Shown: positions 38,066-45,393, counted from the stretch's first letter. The stretch: 64,000 nt of DNA from an uncultured Flavobacteriaceae bacterium (GCA_947500525.1 CANMSH010000001.1:62001-126000); one strand, 5' to 3'. Made by a program: numbers and translations. The notes: generated from the letters alone by a model not told the origin.

Positions 38066-39076
38066 ATGAGCAAATCTAAATTAGAATACATCTGGCTAGA
38101 TGGCTACAAGCCTACTCAGAACATGAGAAGTAAAACTAAAGTTGAAGAAAACTTTAGTGGCAAATTGGAAGATTGTCCAATTTGGTCTTTCGACGGATCT
38201 TCGACCAGACAAGCTGAAGGCGGATCTTCTGACTGTTTATTAAAACCTGTTGCTATTTATCCTGATCCTGCAAGAAAAAATGGATATTTAGTAATGACTG
38301 AAGTTTTAAATGCTGATGGAACTCCTCATGAATCAAACGGACGCGCAACAATTGACGACGATGATAATGATTTCTGGTTTGGTTTTGAGCAAGAGTATTT
38401 CATCATGGATACTGCTACACAATTACCACTCGGGTTTCCTGTAGGTGGTTATCCAGGTCCTCAAGGAATGTACTACTGTTCTGTTGGAGGTAGAAATACA
38501 CATGGAAGACAATTGGTAGAGGAACATGCTGATCTTTGTATTGAAGCAGGATTAAATTTTGAAGGAATCAATCAAGAAGTTGCAAGTGGACAATGGGAAT
38601 TTCAATTATTCGCGAAAGGCGCTAAAAAAGCCGGTGATGAAATTTGGATCGCACGTTATTTACTAGACAGACTGACTGAAGATTATGGTTTTTATATAGA
38701 ATATCACCCGAAACCTGTAAAAGGTGATTGGAATGGTTCTGGAATGCATGCTAACTTTTCTAATACTACATTGAGAACATGTGGTTCACAAGAAGTATAT
38801 GAAAAAATATGCGAAGCGTTTAGACCAGTAACAGCAGAGCATATTGCAGTGTATGGTGAGTTTAACGAACAACGTTTAACTGGTTTACACGAAACGGCAT
38901 CAATTCATGATTTCAGCTATGGTATTTCTGATAGAGGAGCCTCGATTAGAATTCCAATCATTACTGTTGAAAAAGGATGGAAAGGATGGTTAGAAGATAG
39001 AAGACCAGCTTCAAATGGAGATCCTTATAAAATTGCTGGCAGAATTGTAAAAACAGTTAAATCGGCAAACATTTAA
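38066..39076 (+). CDS. glnA: Type II-like glutamine synthetase
   Basis: A 336-residue glutamine synthetase, short like eukaryotic and rhizobial GSII. It has the beta-grasp N-domain (YIWLDGYKPTQNMRSKTK, CPIWSFDGSSTRQAEG), the metal-binding FGFEQEYF, and NGSGMHANFSN plus RGASIRIP in the active site. The start is ATG 38066 (MSKSKLEYIW); a GTG 30 bp upstream is unlikely. It is divergent from glnN, giving this genome two glutamine synthetase classes side by side, as seen in other flavobacteria. Followed by a strong terminator. Confidence 0.93.
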   Translation: MSKSKLEYIWLDGYKPTQNMRSKTKVEENFSGKLEDCPIWSFDGSSTRQAEGGSSDCLLKPVAIYPDPARKNGYLVMTEVLNADGTPHESNGRATIDDDDNDFWFGFEQEYFIMDTATQLPLGFPVGGYPGPQGMYYCSVGGRNTHGRQLVEEHADLCIEAGLNFEGINQEVASGQWEFQLFAKGAKKAGDEIWIARYLLDRLTEDYGFYIEYHPKPVKGDWNGSGMHANFSNTTLRTCGSQEVYEKICEAFRPVTAEHIAVYGEFNEQRLTGLHETASIHDFSYGISDRGASIRIPIITVEKGWKGWLEDRRPASNGDPYKIAGRIVKTVKSANI

Positions 39077-39105
39077 GTCTTACAAAGTTCGATTTATACA
39101 ATATT

Positions 39106-39136
39106 AAAAAGCTTCGATATTCTCGAAGCTTTTTTT
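39106..39136 (+). terminator. Intrinsic terminator after glnA
   Basis: A 12-bp stem (39106-39117 with 39123-39134), TATTC loop and T-run, 30 bp after the glnA stop and 11 bp before the convergent antiporter gene's end. Confidence 0.9.
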
Positions 39137-39147
39137 ATGTCAAATTT

Positions 39148-40104
39148 TTATACGCCAGAAATTTTAAAAGACAAATAGATGAATAGTATGTACGCTCCAA
39201 AAAGCGCCAGTCCCTTCACACGAGATAGTTGTAATTTCTTTGGCAGAAAAATCAAAGGCAATAATAAAATTGCTATAGCCAACATCCAAATAATATGATT
39301 ACTTAAAATCTGAGGATCTGTAACAGGAATAGGTTTTACAATCGCAGTCAAACCTAGTACTGAACCAATATTAAAGATATTAGAGCCTATTAAATTTCCT
39401 AACGAAATAGCCTTTTCTTTTCTCAATGCCGCAATTACTGAAGCCGCTAACTCAGGAACACTTGTACCCAATGCAACCATACTCACCCCTATTAAACCTT
39501 TACTTACTCCTAATTTAGTTGCTATATCTACAGCTCCTTTTACCAGCAGTTCTGAACCTCCCCATAAAGCCGCTCCACCAATGAGCAACCAAAGAGCAAT
39601 CTTTATATTTGACGTTTCTCTCAAAGCCTCATCTACCTCTTCTACTTGTGCCTTGGTGTTTTTTCTAGAAATTTTTATCATGAAATAGATAAAAATAATC
39701 AAGGAAATAAATAGAATGGCTCCCTCTAGACTACTCAATGTATTATCATTCCATAAAAAATAATAGAGCAGGCCAGATAAACCTACCATCATGGGCCAAT
39801 TCATCTTGTAAAAATCTCTATCAACAACCAACGGGAAAATAATTGCGGTAATACCCAATACTAAGGCAATATTTGCAATATTAGAGCCAACAACGTTACC
39901 AATAGCCAATGCAGGATATCCGTCTAACGCCGCCTGTAAACTAACAATTAATTCGGGTGCCGAAGTCGCAAAAGAAACAACGGTCATACCAATTACTATT
40001 TTTGAAAGCTTCAATTTAAATGATAATCCCACCGAAGATCTGACCAAAAATTCACCTCCAACAACAAGCAATAAAAAGCCAGCGATCACATAAAATATAC
40101 TCAT
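39148..40104 (-). CDS. Calcium/sodium antiporter (CaCA family, YrbG-like)
   Basis: A 318-residue membrane protein with ten hydrophobic segments and two inverted alpha repeats, each with the exchanger signature: SFATSAPELIVSLQAA with AIGNVVGSNIANI, and ALGTSVPELAASVIAA with SLGNLIGSNIFNI. The acidic residues in these repeats bind Ca2+ and Na+. It probably exports Ca2+ using sodium or proton gradients. Single gene; the upstream gap to the BlaI-like gene contains that gene's operators. Confidence 0.92.
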   Translation of the reverse strand: MSIFYVIAGFLLLVVGGEFLVRSSVGLSFKLKLSKIVIGMTVVSFATSAPELIVSLQAALDGYPALAIGNVVGSNIANIALVLGITAIIFPLVVDRDFYKMNWPMMVGLSGLLYYFLWNDNTLSSLEGAILFISLIIFIYFMIKISRKNTKAQVEEVDEALRETSNIKIALWLLIGGAALWGGSELLVKGAVDIATKLGVSKGLIGVSMVALGTSVPELAASVIAALRKEKAISLGNLIGSNIFNIGSVLGLTAIVKPIPVTDPQILSNHIIWMLAIAILLLPLIFLPKKLQLSRVKGLALFGAYILFIYLSFKISGV

Positions 40105-40182
40105 CCCTTATTTTTTGTACAAATATAATTTTAAAAAATAAGACCTCAGTCATTTCTTTTAAATCTTAAATTTTAGTTAAAT

Positions 40183-40221
40183 AACTACACAAATAGTTGT
40201 ATAACTATAAAAATAGTTATA
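40183..40221 (+). promoter_or_regulatory. Tandem palindromic operators at the BlaI-M56 promoter
   Basis: Two palindromes with arms AACTA and TAGTT lie at 40183-40198 and 40203-40218, exactly 20 bp apart, so on the same face of the helix. A TTATATTTG box (40217-40225) that fits the -7 promoter element overlaps the second one. Position and symmetry fit autorepression by the BlaI-family protein encoded 19 bp downstream. Confidence 0.65.
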
Positions 40222-40243
40222 TTTGTTTAAGAATAAATTTACA

Positions 40244-40606
40244 ATGAATAAACTCACCAATAAAGAAGAAGAAATATTACATGCTTTATGGAAGCTTAAA
40301 AAGGCTTTTGTAAAAGAAATTGTAGCCATTTTACCTACACCCAAACCACATTACAATACCGTTTCTACCATTATCCGAAATATGGAAGAAAAAGGGTATG
40401 TTAGTTATGTTGCTTTTGGTAAAACACATCAATACTATCCCACAATTACCAAGGATGCTTATAGAAAAAAATATATGAGCAAAACGATCACCAATTATTT
40501 CGAAAATTCATATAAAGATGCTGTTTCATTCTTTGCCAAAGAAGAAAAAATAAGTGTCGATGAATTAAAGGAAATTATAGAATTAATAGAGAAAAAAAAC
40601 AACTAA
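40244..40606 (+). CDS. BlaI/MecI/CopY-family transcriptional repressor
   Basis: A 120-residue winged-helix repressor beginning MNKLTNKEEEILHALWKLKKAF, with the DNA-reading helix in HYNTVSTIIRNMEEKGYVSY and a helical dimerisation tail. The start at ATG 40244 is preferred over the TTG 21 bases upstream because it matches the family N-terminus. In the classical systems this repressor is inactivated by proteolysis triggered by a membrane M56 peptidase; the next gene, 3 bp away, encodes one. Two tandem palindromes upstream suggest autoregulation. Confidence 0.93.
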   Translation: MNKLTNKEEEILHALWKLKKAFVKEIVAILPTPKPHYNTVSTIIRNMEEKGYVSYVAFGKTHQYYPTITKDAYRKKYMSKTITNYFENSYKDAVSFFAKEEKISVDELKEIIELIEKKNN

Positions 40607-40609
40607 ACT

Positions 40610-42169
40610 ATGGAAACCTTTTTTACCCATCTATGGAAATCGGCCATCATCGTTTCTCTTTTTTATGGTTTTTATAAATTGTTCATACAAAAAGAAACGT
40701 ACTTTTCTTCAATTCGATACTTTTTATTATCAGGCGTCATACTCTCTATTCTTATTCCTTTTGTTAGTATCATTGAGTATATTGAAGTCGCTCCAATTCA
40801 AATCGTTCCCACCGCTCTAGACGAATCTATAATTCCTTTTGAAACTGCATCAATCGATTGGCTATACCTTGGAGTTCTTTTATATGCACTTGTTGCTATA
40901 GGTCTTTTACTCAAATTTATATTACAACTCCTTTCAATTGCCTCTCTCATATATAAGCACAGTTATGTAAAGATAGATGGTTGTTATTTAGTAAAAACAC
41001 ACTCCAACACTTCGCCTTTTTCCTTTTTCAATTTTATCGTTTATAACCCGGCTCAATTTCATCAAGAAGAAGTAACTCAAGTACTAGCTCATGAAAAAGC
41101 ACATGTTTTACAAATGCATTCTATAGATAACTTGATGGCAAATTTACTCGTAATTTTTCTTTGGTTTAATCCAATTGCGTGGTTCTATAAACACAGTATT
41201 ACGCAAAACTTAGAATATATCGCCGATGAATACGCTCAAAAGAAAACACATTCTCCGCATTCATATCAACAACTGTTATTAAAAACAACTATACCCAACT
41301 ATAAAATGGCTTTAGCCAATAATTTTTACAATTCACTATTAAAAAAACGAATCATTATGTTACACAAACAAAGATCAAAAAATCACTCTCAATGGAAATT
41401 TTTAACAATACTTCCTGTTCTATGCACATTCGTATTCGCTTTCAATACTGAAACCATTGCGCAGCAAAAAAAGACCTCTACCAAGATTCTTGAAGTAAAG
41501 GCTGACATTTTTGCGATGGCTCTAAACAAAGAAAGTTCAGAAAAAGATCTCAAAAAGATCTCGAGTACTTTTTTAGAAAAAGGACTCATTGTAAAGTTTA
41601 GCAACATCAAAAGAAACAGTTCTAATGAAATAACCGCTCTTAAAATTAATGCTAAAACTAAAAACGGAAAATCATCAGCGTCTCATGCCGCTAATGTGAA
41701 TGATGGTATTCACCCTATCCAAATATCTTATGATAGTGAAAGTAATTATCTGAGTATTGGTTCTGCCCATAACAATCATCAGAAGGAATATATCTCTTGG
41801 ACCAAGGATAAGGGCACTAATTTCGTTTTTGTTTCCGACGATGATGACAAAAATGTATGGGTCACAAAAAAAGATGGTAAAAAAATTGTTGTAGAAAGTC
41901 ATTATGACGAAGATGATGACCACGATACAGAGGTTGTTCGCATAACTACTGACAAAGATGGAAAGAAAAATAAAACCATGGTGGTTTCTACCAGCAACAA
42001 GGCTCGTCCCCTAATTATTCTTGACGGCAAAGAAATTACTTCAATAGAAATGGAAGACTTAGATACCGATGACATAGAAAGCATCAATGTTCTAAAAGGT
42101 AAAAAGGCGAAAGCAAAGTACGGTGACAAAGGTAAAAATGGTGTTATAGAAATTACCTCTAAAAAATAA
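40610..42169 (+). CDS. M56 (BlaR1/MecR1-like) membrane metallopeptidase with TonB-plug-like tail
   Basis: A 519-residue sensor-peptidase. The first 270 residues hold several membrane helices and the zinc site HEKAH at 161-165 with a downstream Glu near 202 (LEYIADEYA), as in BlaR1. The expected penicillin-binding sensor domain is absent. Instead residues 290-460 form an Asp/Ser/Lys-rich extracytoplasmic region, and residues 467-519 (PLIILDGKEI...NGVIEITSK) resemble the plug motif of TonB-dependent receptors. Similar architectures exist in other Bacteroidota. It is translated 3 bp after the BlaI-like repressor, so the two are expected to form a signalling pair of unknown ligand. Confidence 0.88.
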   Translation: METFFTHLWKSAIIVSLFYGFYKLFIQKETYFSSIRYFLLSGVILSILIPFVSIIEYIEVAPIQIVPTALDESIIPFETASIDWLYLGVLLYALVAIGLLLKFILQLLSIASLIYKHSYVKIDGCYLVKTHSNTSPFSFFNFIVYNPAQFHQEEVTQVLAHEKAHVLQMHSIDNLMANLLVIFLWFNPIAWFYKHSITQNLEYIADEYAQKKTHSPHSYQQLLLKTTIPNYKMALANNFYNSLLKKRIIMLHKQRSKNHSQWKFLTILPVLCTFVFAFNTETIAQQKKTSTKILEVKADIFAMALNKESSEKDLKKISSTFLEKGLIVKFSNIKRNSSNEITALKINAKTKNGKSSASHAANVNDGIHPIQISYDSESNYLSIGSAHNNHQKEYISWTKDKGTNFVFVSDDDDKNVWVTKKDGKKIVVESHYDEDDDHDTEVVRITTDKDGKKNKTMVVSTSNKARPLIILDGKEITSIEMEDLDTDDIESINVLKGKKAKAKYGDKGKNGVIEITSKK

Positions 42170-42198
42170 TAAACGGTAATAAAATCGACCAATAACAG

Positions 42199-42230
42199 CC
42201 CTTTTCAATATAACTTGAAAAGGGTTTTTT
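42199..42230 (+). terminator. Intrinsic terminator of the BlaI-M56 operon
   Basis: A perfect 10-bp stem (42199-42208 with 42215-42224) with a 6-base loop and a T6 tail, 30 bp after the M56 stop. Confidence 0.9.
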
Positions 42231-42793
42231 ATGCTCACCCAAAAGATGAAATCCCTAAAATTGTGCTCAAAATAAACGGATATTAGCGGTTTTGGTTAAA
42301 AAGAGTAAAAAAAGCGCCTTCATACATTATAAAATGCAATAAAAAATGTATTTGATATTATAATTAATAACTTAAATGAAGAGAGTCACTTACACCTCTA
42401 GAACAATAATTTTAATTTAATTACAAATTAGTAGGCAATTTTATTGATTTTTCAATTTTCCCAAATTCGTATTCAAAAAACTGCATATACTGCAGAAGAA
42501 TTAATTCAAACAACTAAATTATCAACCTCTAAAACCCCAAAAAAATGATCAATTTAATTATTACGATAGTTACGTTCATTATTGAACTTATCTAACTTAT
42601 TAAACTTTAAAAACCCAAAAATCATGCTACTATTAATCAAACAAAACCTACTAATCATACCGATCTTCTAACCATAAAAGATATCTTAGCCCCATTAAGA
42701 TCTATCAAAGAAGTTAGTCACTCCCCGATTAATTTCTATATTGAAAAACTCCTGACCTTTTCAGGAGTTTTTTTTATTTGGTATTTTTACTGC
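42231..42793. other. 563-bp stretch without a normal gene; possible small RNA or micro-ORFs
   Basis: No frame of useful length exists here. Two very short frames stand out: 42545-42595 (MINLIITIVTFIIELI, 16 residues) and 42624-42671 (MLLLIKQNLLIIPIF, 15 residues). Both are hydrophobic and both follow almost the same leader, a CTnTAAAA(A)CCC(C)AAAAA stretch just before the ATG. A short hairpin lies near 42686-42705, and a strong intrinsic terminator follows at 42745-42775. The arrangement is what a small transcript would look like, either a regulatory RNA or a mRNA for tiny membrane peptides; chance is not excluded in such AT-rich DNA. Confidence 0.35.
42745..42775 (+). terminator. Intrinsic terminator with no annotated gene upstream
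   Basis: An 11-bp stem (42745-42755 with 42761-42771), CCTTT loop and a T8 tail. The nearest ordinary gene on this strand ends 575 bp upstream and has its own terminator, so this hairpin implies an unannotated transcript. Confidence 0.85.
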
Positions 42794-42946
42794 ATGAAAA
42801 AATCACTTTTTAAGTTGCTTGCTCTTCTAAATAAGGCTGTACTTCCGAGTTATTCGAAAAAACGTTTAGATATGACAAAAGCTTCTAAGCTACAATTAGC
42901 ACTCATCGGATGGCGGTACTTCGTTACTAAAAATGCTATTGATTGA
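42794..42946 (+). CDS. 50-residue basic flavobacterial protein (family often labelled SsrA-binding)
   Basis: ATG 42794 to TGA 42946 encodes 50 residues, MKKSLFKLLALLNKAVLPSY then SKKRLDMTKASKLQLALIGW and RYFVTKNAID. The pattern matches a short conserved flavobacterial protein that I remember being labelled SsrA-binding protein in databases, although it has nothing of the SmpB fold; that recollection is unchecked. It has an amphipathic N-terminal helix and is basic overall. It begins 19 bp after a terminator, so its promoter must lie within or overlap that hairpin's tail. The codon use and conserved-looking ending make a real gene likely. Confidence 0.72.
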   Translation: MKKSLFKLLALLNKAVLPSYSKKRLDMTKASKLQLALIGWRYFVTKNAID

Positions 42947-42994
42947 AGGATAAAAATTATGTCGATTTCTTTTTTCTATATTGGAGAAAAGGAA

Positions 42995-43002
42995 TATATT
43001 TG
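42995..43002 (+). promoter_or_regulatory. -7 promoter box of the tRNA-Arg gene
   Basis: TATATTTG matches the Bacteroidota TAnnTTTG element and lies 12 bp upstream of the tRNA, leaving room for a start site at about 43008. A clear -33 element is not seen. Confidence 0.6.
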
Positions 43003-43014
43003 CAACCCAAAATT

Positions 43015-43088
43015 GGCCTCGTGGCGCAACTGAATAGCGCATCTGATTACGGCTCAGAAGGTTATAGGTTTGAATCCTATCGAGGTCA
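43015..43088 (+). tRNA. tRNA-Arg (anticodon ACG)
   Basis: A complete 74-nt cloverleaf: a 7-bp acceptor stem (43015-43021 with 43081-43087, one G-T pair), a D-arm, an anticodon arm with a 7-base loop TTACGGC giving anticodon ACG, and a T-arm with 5-bp stem and TTTGAAT loop (43064-43080). The discriminator is A; CCA is not encoded. The anticodon A should be edited to inosine to read CGU/CGC/CGA. A terminator follows 5 bp later. Confidence 0.95.
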
Positions 43089-43093
43089 CAAAT

Positions 43094-43137
43094 AAATCAA
43101 AAAGCAAGCAAAATCATAAAGCTTGCTTTTTTGATTT
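43094..43137 (+). terminator. Intrinsic terminator of tRNA-Arg
   Basis: A stem of about 16 bp (43094-43109 with 43121-43137, one bulged T) with an 11-base loop and internal T-run, directly after the tRNA. Confidence 0.88.
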
Positions 43138-43485
43138 TAGAGGTTTTTGATTTTCAGAGCGAAGCTTTCAGGATCACGAGCAGTGTGAGTAATCTTCATT
43201 GATACACAGTATCTATTTTCCAAAAAGATCACTAGGATGCTCCTGCACTACCCAACCCTTCAATATTAATGTCACTTAAAATTAACAAATGACAAGCCTT
43301 TTTATTTACTTCAAGAATTAAACACAATCATCTTCAAAGAAATGTAAAGTTCATAATCAAAATCTTCAAAATATTGACTGTCCTATGATTAGGAACTTTT
43401 GTCCATTTTCTAATATATCATAATAATACATCTTTACCACGTACTTTAGAAAGTCATATTACTAACTTTTAAACATTGAAATATT
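43138..43485. other. 348-bp gap: G+C-richer patch, then AT-rich leader
   Basis: No reading frame or RNA gene is supported. About 43150-43200 is noticeably richer in G and C than its surroundings (AGAGCGAAGCTTTCAGGATC and following) and may be a relic of an older gene or repeat. A short inverted repeat (TCCTA...TAGGA, 43380-43393) lies about 95 bp before the SPW-like gene and could be part of its promoter region. I cannot assign either. Confidence 0.4.
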
Positions 43486-43842
43486 ATGAAATTTATTACG
43501 AAAAAAATACATGCTTTTTTAGATTATCCTGTGGCAATAGCTTTGATAGCCTTACCTTTCTTATTAAGTTTAGGTGGTTCTAATACCTTGGCACTACAAA
43601 TTTCTGTTGCAACAGGAATTGCTGCCTTTCTGTTAACAATTTTAACCGACCACCATTTAGGAGCGTTTAGAATCATACCTTACAAGTTTCACTTACTTGT
43701 AGATTTTTTGGTAGGGTTGGTTTTCGTTATCGCACCCTTTTTGTTCGGTTTTAACGGTATAGATGCTTATTATTATTGGATTATTGGAGGCACCGTTCTC
43801 CTAGTTGTTAGTGCACATAAACCTGATATGACCCTGAGTTAA
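43486..43842 (+). CDS. SPW-repeat-like small membrane protein
   Basis: A 118-residue protein with four hydrophobic segments. It is an internal duplication: residues 8-30 (HAFLDYPVAIALIALPFLLS) and 68-90 (HLLVDFLVGLVFVIAPFLFG) both follow the pattern H-x-hhD-h-x-x-h-x-x-hhh-x-P-h-hh, the form of the SPW repeat family of bacterial membrane proteins. The function is unknown. It stands alone between two gene-poor stretches and ends in a strong terminator, so it is a single-gene unit; such isolated small membrane genes are often stress-induced, which is only an inference. Confidence 0.8.
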   Translation: MKFITKKIHAFLDYPVAIALIALPFLLSLGGSNTLALQISVATGIAAFLLTILTDHHLGAFRIIPYKFHLLVDFLVGLVFVIAPFLFGFNGIDAYYYWIIGGTVLLVVSAHKPDMTLS

Positions 43843-43867
43843 CAGTAAAAGATTATCATTAAAAAAG

Positions 43868-43898
43868 AAGAAGCACTTGTAATAGACAAGTGCTTCTT
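43868..43898 (+). terminator. Intrinsic terminator after the SPW-like gene
   Basis: A perfect 13-bp stem (43868-43880 with 43886-43898) and a 5-base AATAG loop, 26 bp after the stop. The tail is only moderately T-rich. Confidence 0.82.
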
Positions 43899-43923
43899 TA
43901 TATTTAGTTATTACTTTATTCTC

Positions 43924-43940
43924 GTTGGGGGAGAAAGGAT
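43924..43940. repeat. 17-bp motif, copy 1
   Basis: GTTGGGGGAGAAAGGAT. It is 16/17 identical to copy 2 at 44432-44448. In both places it lies a short way to the right of a hairpin. Read on the minus strand, ATCCTTTCTCCCCC resembles the T-stem/acceptor 3' end of a tRNA, but the rest of a cloverleaf is missing. Confidence 0.7.
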
Positions 43941-44431
43941 TGAATTCTTAATTAAAACAAACTGCCTTTCGGCTTGTAGATAAAAGACAGTTTGAGGGTC
44001 TAATTCATAGCAATTTTCCAATCACTAAAGGCAAACTTTTACAAGAGTATAACTAACTCTTTGTTTTATATCTTCTTAATTGAGGTGTTTAAAAATTTCG
44101 CGATATATGTTTCTTTTTAGGGACTTTAAAAAGTTTACTTTATGTTTCATCTATCTCGGTAACTTCAAACTTAATATCAATTAATTAGTTACTTTTATTT
44201 GTTAAAGTGACTCAAAAAACTTGAACTTTAACACCTTTCGTAAATGAAACAATTGCAACCTAAAAATTCCTACCCAATATTTAAAAAATAAATGTAATCT
44301 ACTGTTTATCAGTAAAATAAAAATTCAATACATATATAGTGAAGTATAAAAAACAAAGCCCTTACAAATTGTAAGAGCTCTGCAATTATGATGATACATT
44401 TTCAAAATTGAAAATTTATATTCTTTCTATA

Positions 44432-44448
44432 GTTAGGGGAGAAAGGAT
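44432..44448. repeat. 17-bp motif, copy 2
   Basis: GTTAGGGGAGAAAGGAT, 508 bp from copy 1 in the same orientation, with weak similarity continuing for about 25 bp on its right side (GAAT...ATT...AAAC). A hairpin precedes it at 44357-44379. Confidence 0.7.
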
Positions 44449-44541
44449 AAAGAATCATCGTATTGAAACGCAAGGTACTATTTATTTTGAATTTTTCAAA
44501 AAAGCATTTCTGATTATTTAACACAAGATATTCACAAACAA

Positions 44542-44574
44542 AAAGTTACCCTAGGAAAAGCCTAGAGTAACTTT
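44542..44574. other. Strong hairpin in gene-free DNA
   Basis: Stem 44542-44554/55 with 44561-44574, 13 bp and one C-A mismatch, loop AAAAG. No T-run follows on the plus strand; an AT-rich second hairpin (44578-44600) does. Could be a terminator remnant or an RNA element. Confidence 0.6.
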
Positions 44575-44705
44575 AAATTGAAAAATTTTAAATTTTTCAA
44601 TATCAAAATGAAACTAACTGAAACTATTTTCTATGTCATTTATGCTTGAATCGATAAATATTATCACCAATTATCCTTTTCAAACATGTATTTCTCAAAA
44701 ATTCT

Positions 44706-44713
44706 TACATTTG
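44706..44713 (+). promoter_or_regulatory. Possible promoter of the sigma/FecR unit
   Basis: TACATTTG exactly fits TAnnTTTG. The predicted start near 44719 leaves a 5' leader of about 160 bases before the sigma factor gene. No good TTTG is seen at -33, so this is tentative. Confidence 0.4.
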
Positions 44714-44877
44714 CCCTGGCTCATTTAGTTATAATTGACCACAATAATTTTAGTCTTTTTGTGTTATTAATAAGTCAAATAAATGTAAAGAGAGATTAAT
44801 TTTTATATATATCTAAACTATTTGTTTCTGATTATTAAACAACCTAAACTCGAAAATTCCCACCTTAACCAAAAAAA

Positions 44878-45393
44878 ATGGTAACCAGCCTAAATAACCA
44901 CGTTTGCGAAGAACATATATACTCTAAGATTTTTAGAACGCTCTCTAACGATCTGTTTAATTTTTTACGCTATAAATATGGTGAAGGATTAAACCCAAAG
45001 GATAAAGTTCAAGAAGCATTCGTCACTTTATGGAACAATTGCAAAAAAGTTCCGCCAGAAAAAGCCAAGTCTTTTTTGTTTACAACTGCTAATAATTTAA
45101 TGCTAAATGAAATTAAGCATCAAAATGTCGTTTTAAGACATAAACAGACAAAACCAAAAAGTTATACAAATGAGAATCCTGAGTTTTTAATGGAGGAATC
45201 TCAGTTTATGGAAAAGTATGAAGCCGCGTTGGCCAAATTGACGGAGGCGCAGCGAGTTGCTTTTTTAATGAATAAGGCTGAAGGGAAACGTCACAAAGAG
45301 ATTGCAGAAATTCTTGGGATTTCAAGAAAAGCAGTAGAAAAAAGAATATATGGAGCTTTAGAAAAACTCCGTAAAGAAATAGATGGAATATAA
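44878..45393 (+). CDS. ECF RNA polymerase sigma factor
   Basis: A 171-residue extracytoplasmic-function sigma factor. Region 2 (about 20-85) contains RYKYGEGLNPKDKVQEAFVTLW, which recognises the -10 element and core polymerase; region 4 (about 110-165) holds EAQRVAFLMNKAEGKRHKEI followed by the helix-turn-helix AEILGISRKAVEKRIYGALE. There is no region 3 or 1.1. It is followed after 94 bp by a FecR-type anti-sigma gene. In Bacteroidota such pairs usually sit ahead of a TonB-dependent receptor (SusC/FecA type); none follows here. Confidence 0.93.
   Translation: MVTSLNNHVCEEHIYSKIFRTLSNDLFNFLRYKYGEGLNPKDKVQEAFVTLWNNCKKVPPEKAKSFLFTTANNLMLNEIKHQNVVLRHKQTKPKSYTNENPEFLMEESQFMEKYEAALAKLTEAQRVAFLMNKAEGKRHKEIAEILGISRKAVEKRIYGALEKLRKEIDGI

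Larger units (their letters stand above)
43899..44877. other. About 980-bp gene-free stretch with hairpins and a duplicated motif
   Basis: No protein frame is supported on either strand. The stretch holds two copies of a 17-bp motif (43924-43940 and 44432-44448), a hairpin at 44357-44379, a strong 13-bp hairpin with one C-A mismatch at 44542-44574, an AT hairpin at 44578-44600, and a sigma-A-like -7 box at 44706-44713 that probably serves the downstream sigma factor gene. The left part looks like degraded DNA, perhaps old tRNA or repeat remnants. Confidence 0.5.

Noticed and set aside
42376..42420. 14-codon frame MKRVTYTSRTIILI
   Set aside because: No shared leader with the other micro-ORFs and nothing to support translation; likely chance.
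43924..43940. A real second tRNA gene on the minus strand
   Set aside because: The neighbouring bases do not form D-, anticodon- and T-arms of a cloverleaf.
43900..44877. CRISPR array
   Set aside because: The 17-bp motif occurs only twice, 508 bp apart, without regular spacers or cas genes.
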